Positions 57,101-64,000 of a stretch of DNA of 64,000 nt are shown one piece after another (the stretch's first letter is position 1; each line of letters begins with the position of its first letter). Under the pieces are notes generated by a model. It worked only from the letters and a program-made list of their open reading frames with translations. It was not told the origin of the DNA and searched no databases. The stretch is from contig NKIY01000005.1 of the NCBI GenBank assembly GCA_002256345.1, positions 4,485 to 68,484 of the forward strand. The letters run 5' to 3'. A program made the position numbers and the translations under genes. The stretch comes from Bradyrhizobiaceae bacterium PARB1. GTDB lineage: Bacteria; Pseudomonadota; Alphaproteobacteria; Rhizobiales; Xanthobacteraceae.

Positions 57101-60100
57101 CATTCAGCACGAGCGACTGCAACGCCGGCGCACCAATCGCCGTATTGCCGGTCAACAGTGCCGAAAGACGCTGCTGGTTCATCACCAGGCCGTCCGGCAA
57201 ATTTCCGGCTGCTGCAGCAGCTGCAATCGCGCCGTCTTCGCCGAGATTGATCGACGACAGGCCGAGAACCAGATCGCGTGCGCCGTAAGCGAGATTGTTG
57301 CGGAAGTTGATCGCACCTGCCGCCGCGATGCCGAACGTGCCTTCGGTGACCATCCGGGTCTGTGTCGCACAGTTGGTCGTTACGCAGGCGCCAAGATCGA
57401 ACGAAACCGTGCCGAGCGTCGCACCCGCGCGCACGCTGTAGAACAGGTTCATCCAGCCATTGGACAGCGCCAGCACGCCATTGCCCGTGAAGACATATCC
57501 GTCGTCCGAATCGAAGCTGCCGCGTCCCTTGCCGACCGTGCTCAGGATCGCACCTTCCTCGACGGTGATCTTGCGATTGGTCGCATTCGTCGTCGTGCTG
57601 GCGAGAATGATGTCTGCCGCCGACAGCACGGCGCCAGAACGGATGATGAGATCACCGCTTCCGGTGACGGTGGCAAAGCGGCCGGCCTCGTCATTGGTCG
57701 AATAGATCGTCGCATTGACCACGAGGCGCGGCGCATTGAGCCTGCTCAGCGCATCGCCATGAACCGACGCACCCGTGAGGCTGGCGGCCGGCGTGCCCCC
57801 GGCGGCGAGGATCTCGCCGATACCACGTGCCTGTACCGAGCCGTTGTAACCATCGCTATCGGCCGCGTCGAACAGCACACTGCCGTTGACGATGAGCGCG
57901 GCCGGCGCCGTCGGCGCATTGTTGGCGGGCGTGAAGAGGAGATCGAGCAGCTTGCCGTCCGAGGTCAGCATGGCACGCGGGATGCCGATGCGCGCGGCTT
58001 CCTGCACCACGAAGCTGTTGTAGCTGGTCTCGTTATAGGTCGAATGGGTGCGCACCGATGCCCCTGGCGTGACGACGATGCGGTTTGGCAGCGCCTCGCG
58101 AATGCCGGTATTCGCCGTGCCGAGATAAGCCGATGCGACATAGGAGCCATTGCCGATATTGGCCACGACACCCTGTCCGGATAGATCGCGCGCGCCGATC
58201 TCCACGCGATAGGCACCGGGCAGAAGCGCATAGGTCGATGGCATCAGCGTATAGGTGCCGGCGCGAAGGCCCGGCACACCTTCCGGGATGCTGATCTGCC
58301 GACCGATTGCGGGCGTGCCATATCCCGCTTCCGGTGCGACCGGCGCATAGGCTCCGCCGATCGTCGGAACGATGGCGTAGACGGCGCTGTCCGCCGCGCT
58401 GAAGCGATAGCCCGGATTGCTGTTGGCCATCGCCGTTTGCAGCACGTCGACAGAGCCGCCGCGACCGGTGACGAAGGCGGCCCCCAGCAATTCGCCGCCG
58501 CCGCGCAGATCGAGCAGCGAACCCGGCTGGCTGTCGATATGCCGCGCGCGCATCCGCACGCCCTGGCCGATATTAGTCGTGCTGGACATGCCGCTGGCAC
58601 CGATCAGCGCGATCTCCTGCCCGTCATATGTGTAGGTCTGCCCATCCGTCGTGCCGCCATAGGGCATCACGAGACCGGCGCCGCTCACCGAGGTGATGCT
58701 GCCGGGCAGTAGATAGACCCGGTCGACGACACCGCTCGTGAGGCCGAAGGTCAGCGTCCCTAGCGGCGCACGGACGATGCCGCCTTGATCTACCGTACCC
58801 GCGCCGAGCGACAGGTTGCCAAAGGCGGACAGCGGCGTGGCCGGCGTGGCACCGCCATATCGCCGGATGGTCAGCACGCTGTCGGGGGCAAAAGTGGACA
58901 TGGACGTCCAGCCTGCAACGATTTGCGCCCCCGCACCTGTGACTGGATAGATCTGGGCGGCCGTCAACGTGACGTTACCGGTGCTGGCGAATTCGGTGGT
59001 GATGCCTGTGCTCAGTCCCTGCGATGCCTGCCCCTGTAGAAGACGCAGGTCGCCCCGGCTGACGAGATCGACCTGTGCGAAGCCGCGCCGGTCCACAGTG
59101 TAAATACCGGCCGCTGACGTAGCAGTGCCGTTGACGCCGAAGCCGACGCGATCGCGCAGGTCGATCAGGTCCGCCTCGACCCGGAACGCTCCGACGCCCG
59201 CGCGCTGCGAATTCTGCGATCCGCGATCCCACAGAAGACCGGGCAGCACGAACGAATCCCGCGCCAGCCGCGTCACGCCTGCCAGGCGCACATAGCGCGC
59301 AACGAGATCGATCGTCGCTGTCGTCGTCGCCGCATCGGTAAGGCCATAGACGCCGCCATAGAGGCGCAGGCTTTCACGCAGATTGAGCGCAACATCGCCG
59401 TCGAAGCTGATGGGACCGTGAGACAGCAGCGACAGATTGTCGAAGCCGCCCGCCGCGATCCGATCGACGCCGATCCGCGCCTTGCCCATCGTCACACCCG
59501 CGAGCACGGATTCTTGGTCATTCAAGCCCGCAAGTTCGCTGTCGCCTTGTATTTGCGCGATCTCGAATTCGCGGTGCCTGCGGATGTTGCCGGTGGATGC
59601 GACCGGATAGTTCGCCGATTGCAACGCCAGAGCCAGCGTGCCGCCGGCTGCAGTGGCGCCGCCGGCTTGCGCGCGCATGACGCCGTCGAGATAAAGCGCA
59701 TTGTTCGATTTGATGACGATGCTGCCGCCATTGCTTGCCACGAGCGTTGCCGCCGTGCCGAGATCGAACACGGCGCTGGTGCCGGAAGCATCCAGAACGG
59801 CGCCCTTGGCGATGACGACGTAAGCGTCGGGCGCATTGGCGGCTCCCGTCGCTTCCCAATCGAGCGCACCGCCGATCTCGATGCGGCCGCCGTCGGCAAC
59901 CAGGCCATAACGACGACCACGCAAGTCCTGCGCATGCACTGCACGCGCAGCGACATCGAGAACCGCCTCCTGGCCGATCCAAAACAGGCCGGTATTCGCG
60001 CTCCCTACCCCTTGTTCACGATCGAGCGCCGAGATAGCTCGATCGATGACGATCCTGCCACTGGCGGCCCTGAGCTTGCCATCCACATAGACGTTGCGGC

Positions 60101-63100
60101 CGAGCAGGCTGATCGTCTCGTCGGGATCGACCGTGATGCTCGCTCCGCGTCGGACATCCACGAGACCAATGCCGTTGTCGAGGCTCGGATCGAGCAAAGA
60201 GCGCGTGGATTGCAGCGACATGCTGGCACCGTCGCGCTGGATCAGGCGGCTGTTGCCGATATTCTCTCGCCACAGGGGCGGCATGAACAGGGTCAGCGCA
60301 TCGCCGGCATCGGCATTCGTCGCACGCCCGACGGCCATACTCGTCAACATCAATACAGGCATGATCGGCGTGATGGCTGTATCGGCCAGAACAATCACAC
60401 CCGTCCGACCATTCACCTTGTAGTCGGAGAATCCTGACTGGAACAGATCGGCACGCAGCGCGGAGGTCGGCACCACACGTAGATCGACACCGAACAGCGA
60501 TCCAGCGCGAATGGTCGATCCCGCGGCCAGCGTGAATGTCTTTGGCGCCACTGCACCAGCAGCCAGCGTCACATTCCGCGGGGCAATTGGAAAACCATTG
60601 GGAAAGACATTCGCATCGACCACATAATCCCGCGGAAAATAGGTGGCCGTGGTTGGATTGAGTCGAAGCACCGTTCCTGCGGGGATATGACTGATGGGCT
60701 GCGGAATGCTGCCAAGACCGGGCGGCACAAATGCTAAGGTGCCATCCTTGCCGATTCTAAAGATTCCGGGACCGTAAGGACTGCTGTCTGCATTGATACC
60801 GAAGTCGAGCGTGGCCACCGGCGGAATCCAATTGGCGGCTAACGAAACCGAGCCACTGGAAGCAGCGCCGGAGGATCCGATCTGCTCGCCAGGCTGTGCG
60901 CGTGTGACTGCATATGTATAATCAACCGGCAGCCGGTCGCCCTGATTGACAACAAACGCGTCTTTCAGCACGAGATCGGTCGGCGCGACCTCACCTGCTG
61001 ACAGATAGCCATTGTTCTTGAGCACCTCGCCGCCGATGGCGATCGTATTGCCGGATTCGATGATCAGCCTGCCGCTGCCGCTGACGCCGTAGGCCGCAAT
61101 GGTGCCGTTCAGGGTCAGAAGACCATCGGCCTGACGAACCGTGTTGTCCCGATCCGCGACGAGGGTCACGTCACCGCCGCGGCCGCCAACCAGTTCGCCC
61201 CGCGCAAGCCCCGCACCGGACGAAACATCGATATGACTGCCGCGCTCCAGCGTAACGTCATGCGTCGAGATCAGGCGCGCCCGGCCACCGTCGACGAAGC
61301 CAAGCTTGTCATAGTCATCCGGATTGGTCCCTGTATTCACCCACAGGCCGCGGAGATCGAGCTTGGCTCCCTCGCGCAGCACGATGCGTGCGCCCGCCGT
61401 ATCGAAGATCGGCCCTGCCGATCCCTGATTGGCACCACCCTCGAACATGTTGGTTGCGGTGAAAGTGCCGGAGCTCGCGGTGACATTCGCCGCAATCTCG
61501 ATGTCGGGCGAAACGAGTTTGACAGAGCCGCCATTGGCGAGCACCAGATCGCTTTCGATGGCGATCGAACCGCGCGTCTCGAGATCGAGACCACCGAGCT
61601 TCTGCCGGCCCAGATACGCCGCATCGAGCCATACGGTATTGGCACGGTCCGCGGCGAGCGGCGTGGTCGCCGACATCGCATTTGATATCGCCGTAATGTC
61701 ACCGACGCGAATGTCGGTCTCATGCAAACCCGTGCCGCTGACGATATCGTAGCGCCCCACGGCCAGCGTTCCGCCTTGCGCCACGCTGGTCTGGGTGACC
61801 TTGTAGCCGTCCGTCGCGCCCTCGGCGCGGCGCTTGGTCTGCCCGCGCCCCTGGATCACCTCCGCCAGGATGTCCGCCTCGACAATCGCCGTCGGTGCCG
61901 AGAGATTCAGCCGGCCGGCATCGCGGCCGACGCTGTAGCCGTCTTCCCAGCGCAGGCTGGTGCGGCCGCGGTCGAACACCGAGGTCCAGATCTCCGTCAG
62001 CCGCTCGTCCTCGCGGCCCTGGATATTATGCGAGCGGCGGAAGCCGCCGGCGAAATTGACAAAGTCCATGTCCGCCGGCGCGTTGTCCACGCTGTAGCGG
62101 CGCCCGTTGCGGCCGATCAGATTGGTGGAGCGGATCCAGCCGCCGGCATAATCCAGCGAGCCGCCGGTGAGATCGAACACCGATCCCATCTGGGCGACGA
62201 CTTCCGGCGCCGCCAGCGTGATGGTGCCGCCCACCGCCGCCCATTCACCGATGCCATGGCGCGTATTGGCGACATAGCCGCTGACTTCGAGCAGGCCGCC
62301 CGCGGTGTAGTAACGGTCGGTCTCGTAGCCGCCGGTCCCCGCCGGGACCAGCGTCAGACTGCGCACGTCGATCCAGACATCGCTGCTCTTGAGCACGTCG
62401 GCATCGCGGTTCTGCGGGCTATCGCGCAGCTCGTTGCCCTGCACATTGACCTGGATGTTGTTGCTCTCCATCGCCAGCGCGACATAGCGCAGGCCGGAGA
62501 CGTCCAGCCGCGCGCCATCTTCGGTGAAGATGCGCTTGCCGGCAGACACCGCGATCTGGCCGCCCTGGGCCGCCGTGTAGGAGCCGCCCTGGAACACGAC
62601 ATTGCCGCCGGTCACGATCTCGATGCGCGACTGGTCCTGGCGGTCGGCGAGGATCGACAGGTTGTTGAACACGCCGGCGACGCTGCCGGCGCGCGCGGCA
62701 TTGGCGGTCGCGGAGGCCGCGATCAGGGCATCGCGCTGGCCATCGAGTGCCGTCTCGCTGCTGTCGAGTTCGGGCAGGATGGCGGTCAGGCCGGTTTTGC
62801 CGAGCGTGATGCTACCAGCGGTGTCTGTCGCCGAATTCAGCAAATGAATGGTGCCGCGGGTATTCACCGACGTGGTGGCGATCACTGCGCCGTTCTGCGC
62901 CAGCATGCGGCCGGCCAGCGTGATGTCGCCCTGCTGGGCGAAGACAAGACCGCTATTCGTCACCGCGCCGCCGCCCGGCGTCCAGGCATTGTCGTTCCAG
63001 GTGCCGGTGGCGATCTCGATCCCACGCGTGGTCGAGGTCGCATTGCCGTCGGTGTTGAAGCCGCGGCGCAGCACGAAGTCGTTGCCGGCCGCAAGGATGG

Positions 63101-64000
63101 TCTGGCCCTTGGGCGTGCCGATCGTGCCGGCATTGCTGACTTCCGAGCCGATCATGAGCACGAAGCCGCCGCCCGACGTCACCGCGGACGGCGCGCGGGT
63201 GTTGATGGATGCGCCCGCTTCCACCACCACCTTGCCTACCGCCGCGGTGAAGCTCGGCGTAGAGGCGCCGCTCACCTGCGTGCTGAACAGGCCATTGTCC
63301 TTGAACTGCTGATCGGTGATGCCGGCCGTGGACGCGATCAGGGAGCCGACATTCACTTGGCTGTTGCCGCCGAAGATGATGCCGCTCTGGTTGATCACAT
63401 AGACATGGCCGTCGGCCTTGATGTTGCCGAGGATCTGGCTCGGGCCCATGGTCCGATCGACGCGGTTGAGTGCCACCCAGTCGCGATTGCCCTGCTGGTC
63501 GAAGGTGAGCGTGGTGCGTGCGCCGACATTGAACTCGCGCCAGTTCAGGATCGCCTGTTGTACGGTCTGCCGGATATTGACCTGGGTCTGGCCGTTGCCA
63601 TCGACGCTGGCCGTCGGCCCCGTGGCACCGGACCAATCGTTCACCAGCGTTCCATTCACGTCGGTCGTCTTCGGCACGAGGCCGCCTGGGGCGAGGCCGT
63701 TGGGCACAGCGACCGGTGCCGTCACCGAGACCTGTGCAGCAGCGGCGGCCGTTCGCGCCGCGGCCTGCACCGCCTGCATGTCCTGCACGGCCCTCGCCGC
63801 CCGCGCCAATGACTGCTGTGTCTGCTGGGCCGCTGCGGCAGCCTGCCGCGCCGCCTGCGATGCGGCGTCTGCCGCGATGTTCGGTGCGGAGACCGCGCCA
63901 CCCGCGCTGCCGCCATTGAGCGCGCGGGCAAGCACGGCTTTCGGCGCAACGATCAACAGCGCCGCCGAACACACGCCCGCCAGCAGGCCGACATGACGGC
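51147..64000 (-). CDS. second filamentous-haemagglutinin-family exoprotein (TpsA, DUF3739 type), 5' end beyond window
   Basis: A paralogue of the protein at 29390-42175 with the same order: signal segment, Ala/Gln-rich region, TPS domain (QTVQQAILNWREFNVGARTT, VYVINQSGIIFGGNSQVNVG), a long beta-helix region, DUF3739-like segments (DQPGKVAKTYEKELLAWLQQ) and the end RPSVIIVEVLGYGGGDSG with a charged tail. At the right edge the frame stays open past the apparent GTG at 63974 and reads RHVGLLAGVCSAALL, aligning with RHGAFLMAGVSASALM of the paralogue, so the true start lies outside. At least 4284 residues. Its own fecI/fecR-type genes may lie to the right. Confidence 0.88.
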   Translation of the reverse strand, partial: RHVGLLAGVCSAALLIVAPKAVLARALNGGSAGGAVSAPNIAADAASQAARQAAAAAQQTQQSLARAARAVQDMQAVQAAARTAAAAAQVSVTAPVAVPNGLAPGGLVPKTTDVNGTLVNDWSGATGPTASVDGNGQTQVNIRQTVQQAILNWREFNVGARTTLTFDQQGNRDWVALNRVDRTMGPSQILGNIKADGHVYVINQSGIIFGGNSQVNVGSLIASTAGITDQQFKDNGLFSTQVSGASTPSFTAAVGKVVVEAGASINTRAPSAVTSGGGFVLMIGSEVSNAGTIGTPKGQTILAAGNDFVLRRGFNTDGNATSTTRGIEIATGTWNDNAWTPGGGAVTNSGLVFAQQGDITLAGRMLAQNGAVIATTSVNTRGTIHLLNSATDTAGSITLGKTGLTAILPELDSSETALDGQRDALIAASATANAARAGSVAGVFNNLSILADRQDQSRIEIVTGGNVVFQGGSYTAAQGGQIAVSAGKRIFTEDGARLDVSGLRYVALAMESNNIQVNVQGNELRDSPQNRDADVLKSSDVWIDVRSLTLVPAGTGGYETDRYYTAGGLLEVSGYVANTRHGIGEWAAVGGTITLAAPEVVAQMGSVFDLTGGSLDYAGGWIRSTNLIGRNGRRYSVDNAPADMDFVNFAGGFRRSHNIQGREDERLTEIWTSVFDRGRTSLRWEDGYSVGRDAGRLNLSAPTAIVEADILAEVIQGRGQTKRRAEGATDGYKVTQTSVAQGGTLAVGRYDIVSGTGLHETDIRVGDITAISNAMSATTPLAADRANTVWLDAAYLGRQKLGGLDLETRGSIAIESDLVLANGGSVKLVSPDIEIAANVTASSGTFTATNMFEGGANQGSAGPIFDTAGARIVLREGAKLDLRGLWVNTGTNPDDYDKLGFVDGGRARLISTHDVTLERGSHIDVSSGAGLARGELVGGRGGDVTLVADRDNTVRQADGLLTLNGTIAAYGVSGSGRLIIESGNTIAIGGEVLKNNGYLSAGEVAPTDLVLKDAFVVNQGDRLPVDYTYAVTRAQPGEQIGSSGAASSGSVSLAANWIPPVATLDFGINADSSPYGPGIFRIGKDGTLAFVPPGLGSIPQPISHIPAGTVLRLNPTTATYFPRDYVVDANVFPNGFPIAPRNVTLAAGAVAPKTFTLAAGSTIRAGSLFGVDLRVVPTSALRADLFQSGFSDYKVNGRTGVIVLADTAITPIMPVLMLTSMAVGRATNADAGDALTLFMPPLWRENIGNSRLIQRDGASMSLQSTRSLLDPSLDNGIGLVDVRRGASITVDPDETISLLGRNVYVDGKLRAASGRIVIDRAISALDREQGVGSANTGLFWIGQEAVLDVAARAVHAQDLRGRRYGLVADGGRIEIGGALDWEATGAANAPDAYVVIAKGAVLDASGTSAVFDLGTAATLVASNGGSIVIKSNNALYLDGVMRAQAGGATAAGGTLALALQSANYPVASTGNIRRHREFEIAQIQGDSELAGLNDQESVLAGVTMGKARIGVDRIAAGGFDNLSLLSHGPISFDGDVALNLRESLRLYGGVYGLTDAATTTATIDLVARYVRLAGVTRLARDSFVLPGLLWDRGSQNSQRAGVGAFRVEADLIDLRDRVGFGVNGTATSAAGIYTVDRRGFAQVDLVSRGDLRLLQGQASQGLSTGITTEFASTGNVTLTAAQIYPVTGAGAQIVAGWTSMSTFAPDSVLTIRRYGGATPATPLSAFGNLSLGAGTVDQGGIVRAPLGTLTFGLTSGVVDRVYLLPGSITSVSGAGLVMPYGGTTDGQTYTYDGQEIALIGASGMSSTTNIGQGVRMRARHIDSQPGSLLDLRGGGELLGAAFVTGRGGSVDVLQTAMANSNPGYRFSAADSAVYAIVPTIGGAYAPVAPEAGYGTPAIGRQISIPEGVPGLRAGTYTLMPSTYALLPGAYRVEIGARDLSGQGVVANIGNGSYVASAYLGTANTGIREALPNRIVVTPGASVRTHSTYNETSYNSFVVQEAARIGIPRAMLTSDGKLLDLLFTPANNAPTAPAALIVNGSVLFDAADSDGYNGSVQARGIGEILAAGGTPAASLTGASVHGDALSRLNAPRLVVNATIYSTNDEAGRFATVTGSGDLIIRSGAVLSAADIILASTTTNATNRKITVEEGAILSTVGKGRGSFDSDDGYVFTGNGVLALSNGWMNLFYSVRAGATLGTVSFDLGACVTTNCATQTRMVTEGTFGIAAAGAINFRNNLAYGARDLVLGLSSINLGEDGAIAAAAAAGNLPDGLVMNQQRLSALLTGNTAIGAPALQSLVLNAQQAVNVFGSVDFDATRLQRLVLGAPAIYGYGGAGDVAAIRAGDFVWTGGIGAPGAAMSGLLGDGQLTIDARSILFGYGPNTQPDNLAASDRLALGFTDVKLTASEQVVASGKGSLSVFHRQGAYDAVNGYSRTGGNLIVSTPVLTGTAGAVHRLAAGGTMTVAGTATATADSIAALGAQIELAAQSVIVDTAIVLPSGRLTVAAEGNVTLGAGARIDMSGREVKFFDVSKYSWGGDLALSSKNGNVITTAGSIVDLSARHNRAGTMTVMALADTAGYVDLSGTILGAASGYYDAGGTIVPYDGGQLVVRVQRLADFAGLNARLNAGDAFGARRFQIKQGSLTIGDEVKARHVEVVLDNGSLTVNGRIDASGVQVGSIRLAASGDLTVNGALDAHGKGLRVDSYGKIIDSPNRAIVDLTTRAGTLTLGAGAVIDLRSGSDSAWNDGVARGTLDLNAPRMGSDDVAVTINGAPTIRGAATVAVNAFRRYDDAPNATVPDVTGNRPQLVSQAYLDTIDGHSRSFINAALGNGALSARLAGLGGYRLRPGVEIVAVKSVANPDGDLTITGDIDLSNYRYGPHSNPADPARRGYGEPGVLVLRAAGNLNVRGSVTDGFALPASTLDDSGWVLTENPGSAIGSGSTPFGGDIVVPIDGVTLDTGTQFPAGAKLNYAIDVAAMSLPAGTVLPVDAVLAGNMIVPGGSVLAANVYAADGSLAYAAGKVTPEQVTFTAGMRLGAGTRLLAATPLAAMTWPKGVLLPIAMTTTGPTALAQGALIPSMTHVELPGNLPISLRPSVGGAQGRDWAVAPMLSDGTLSWDMRFVAGADLSSSDHRALSAAGLGASIVLADTHYLARSSVTPGYWVWGADPDGKNPSAAVPGNRVTATIQNTRCASGVYDCVRIPDAASYDLRAPGYSVLRTGTGDLDLVAAGDLRMHSLFGVYTAGTATAVDPAFQRARGTLADNTLIGAQSADYAAALSAYRAWYPDRGGNLAVSLGGALIGDLQGFADGRTSSAVVGNWLWRQGSGTAAVDQAIPTSWWVNFGTYTLPELATNPVISGFLGFGALGGGNVDIRAAGDAGAVTLRGFASGNSNVAARSQGLVVAVGSTGRVTSDGSLVLTGGGDIDVTIGGRLNPLRTTGNERNDAYGAIVNLRGLTNVAAGSSGTTQFYYKTGGTGRSDAFDTRAIDPFTPALALVRGGITLVPGDSPVYLDTLGDLVLGGAGDAGRSYLANSSAFSARGSSFTGGGQSWFSLWTPHTAINLMSAGGSLTPVMSAEIDTTLILGRDRASDRNQADGWFTYPSVLRAAALGGSVFYGTATGYSAPTSPSARTGSLLIAPSPRSELQILAAEHINAGGYTISLSGSGADLPDPFNPAFAGQSGGVTVHNLATEGMGLNYQPATPAPRINTLFAFGPNSAAIPLGRADDAEPVRFYARAGDIIGVRSGEVLSFSALTSSRRSLLTWYNAGAPLRMMAGRDIVNTGHAPLFVQPEPDYFPYETAKLRGNLIVHERETDVSVISAGRDILYANVQIAGPGSLELSAGRNLVQDDRAIVTSIGSVIAGDIRPGASIAMMAGMAGGAQWDAIRSRYLDPANLAATNQPLADQPGKVAKTYEKELLAWLQQRYGFAGNAEEGLAYFDTLAPEQQRIFLREVYYAETRGGGREYNDSTSARFGSYVRGRAMIATLFPDRDANGAEILRDGDIIMFGGAGVRTDFGGHIEMMAPGGQIVIGVEGLVPPATAGIVTQGQGDIRMFSEGSILLGLSRIMTTFGGDIFAWSEQGDINAGRGAKTTVLYTPPRRTMDMYGNVSLAPAVPSSGAGIATLNPIPDVAAGDIDLIAPLGTIDAGEAGIRVSGNINLAALQVLNAANIQVQGTAAGIPTVQAPSISAALTTSNATAATQQTATPTQAANERPSVIIVEVLGYGGGDSGSEGETPDERRRRRTGDNRYDPNSAVRMLGNGDLDDEQRRKLTIEEREKLDTLVAR

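Noticed and set aside
61722-63812. 696-codon open frame on the plus strand, and similar ones at 54762-56414 and 39473-40570
   Set aside because: Antisense shadows of the two exoprotein genes; no ribosome sites or recognisable folds, and the same kind of shadow recurs in both paralogues.
1-64000. CRISPR array or rRNA genes
   Set aside because: No regularly spaced repeat-spacer pattern and no rRNA-like sequence were seen on either strand.

Overview
The window is alphaproteobacterial in character: GC-rich DNA with lower-GC accessory patches, very large two-partner-secretion exoproteins of the DUF3739 type under FecI/FecR control, and a Bug-family solute-binding protein next to a CoA-ligase gene set. 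The order cannot be fixed from sequence alone; Sphingomonadales and Bradyrhizobium-like Hyphomicrobiales both fit.

Layout. (1) 1-2.5 kb: the end of a small lipoprotein-like gene, a lower-GC pair of membrane-protein genes, and a minus-strand terminator. (2) 2524-26758: an integrated element of about 24.2 kb bounded by two identical 65-bp copies of the 3' part of a tRNA-Tyr gene (CCA encoded, anticodon GTA). It carries a tyrosine integrase, an AlpA-like regulator, small regulators, an orphan phage-tail module (coiled-coil protein, tail assembly chaperone, 859-aa tape measure protein) with no capsid, portal or terminase, and then a cargo block that looks like defence or stress-signalling genes: two GIY-YIG-type nucleases, a vWA-PP2C-Ser/Thr kinase triad (TerY-P / YegL-YegK-YegI-like) with a small zinc-ribbon membrane protein, a HEPN-like protein, a two-TM protein and a 1132-aa KAP-family P-loop NTPase. 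(3) 26.7-28.8 kb: a second integrase next to the right-hand tRNA copy, preceded by three copies of a 10-bp direct repeat and followed by a C-terminal remnant resembling DUF4209 (HEPN-like). This suggests a second, older, decayed or larger element in tandem. (4) 29.4-44.5 kb, minus strand: STN/TonB-C-like periplasmic protein, FecI sigma factor, FecR anti-sigma factor and a 4261-aa filamentous-haemagglutinin-family exoprotein, in one operon. (5) 45.4-51.1 kb: a minus-strand operon of CoA ligase, SnoaL-like protein, crotonase and gamma-carbonic-anhydrase-like protein, divergent from a LysR regulator and a Bug periplasmic binding protein. (6) 51.1-64.0 kb: a second giant exoprotein paralogous to the first, whose 5' end lies beyond the window.

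How the parts may work together. The exoprotein loci look like cell-surface-signalling-controlled two-partner secretion systems; no TpsB transporter gene is in the window. The metabolic cluster looks like uptake and CoA activation of an unidentified carboxylate. The element at 2.5-26.8 kb is the most unusual part: a tRNA-integrated island that combines a minimal tail-length module with several candidate anti-phage genes, which would suit a phage satellite that remodels helper-phage tails. That role is inference.
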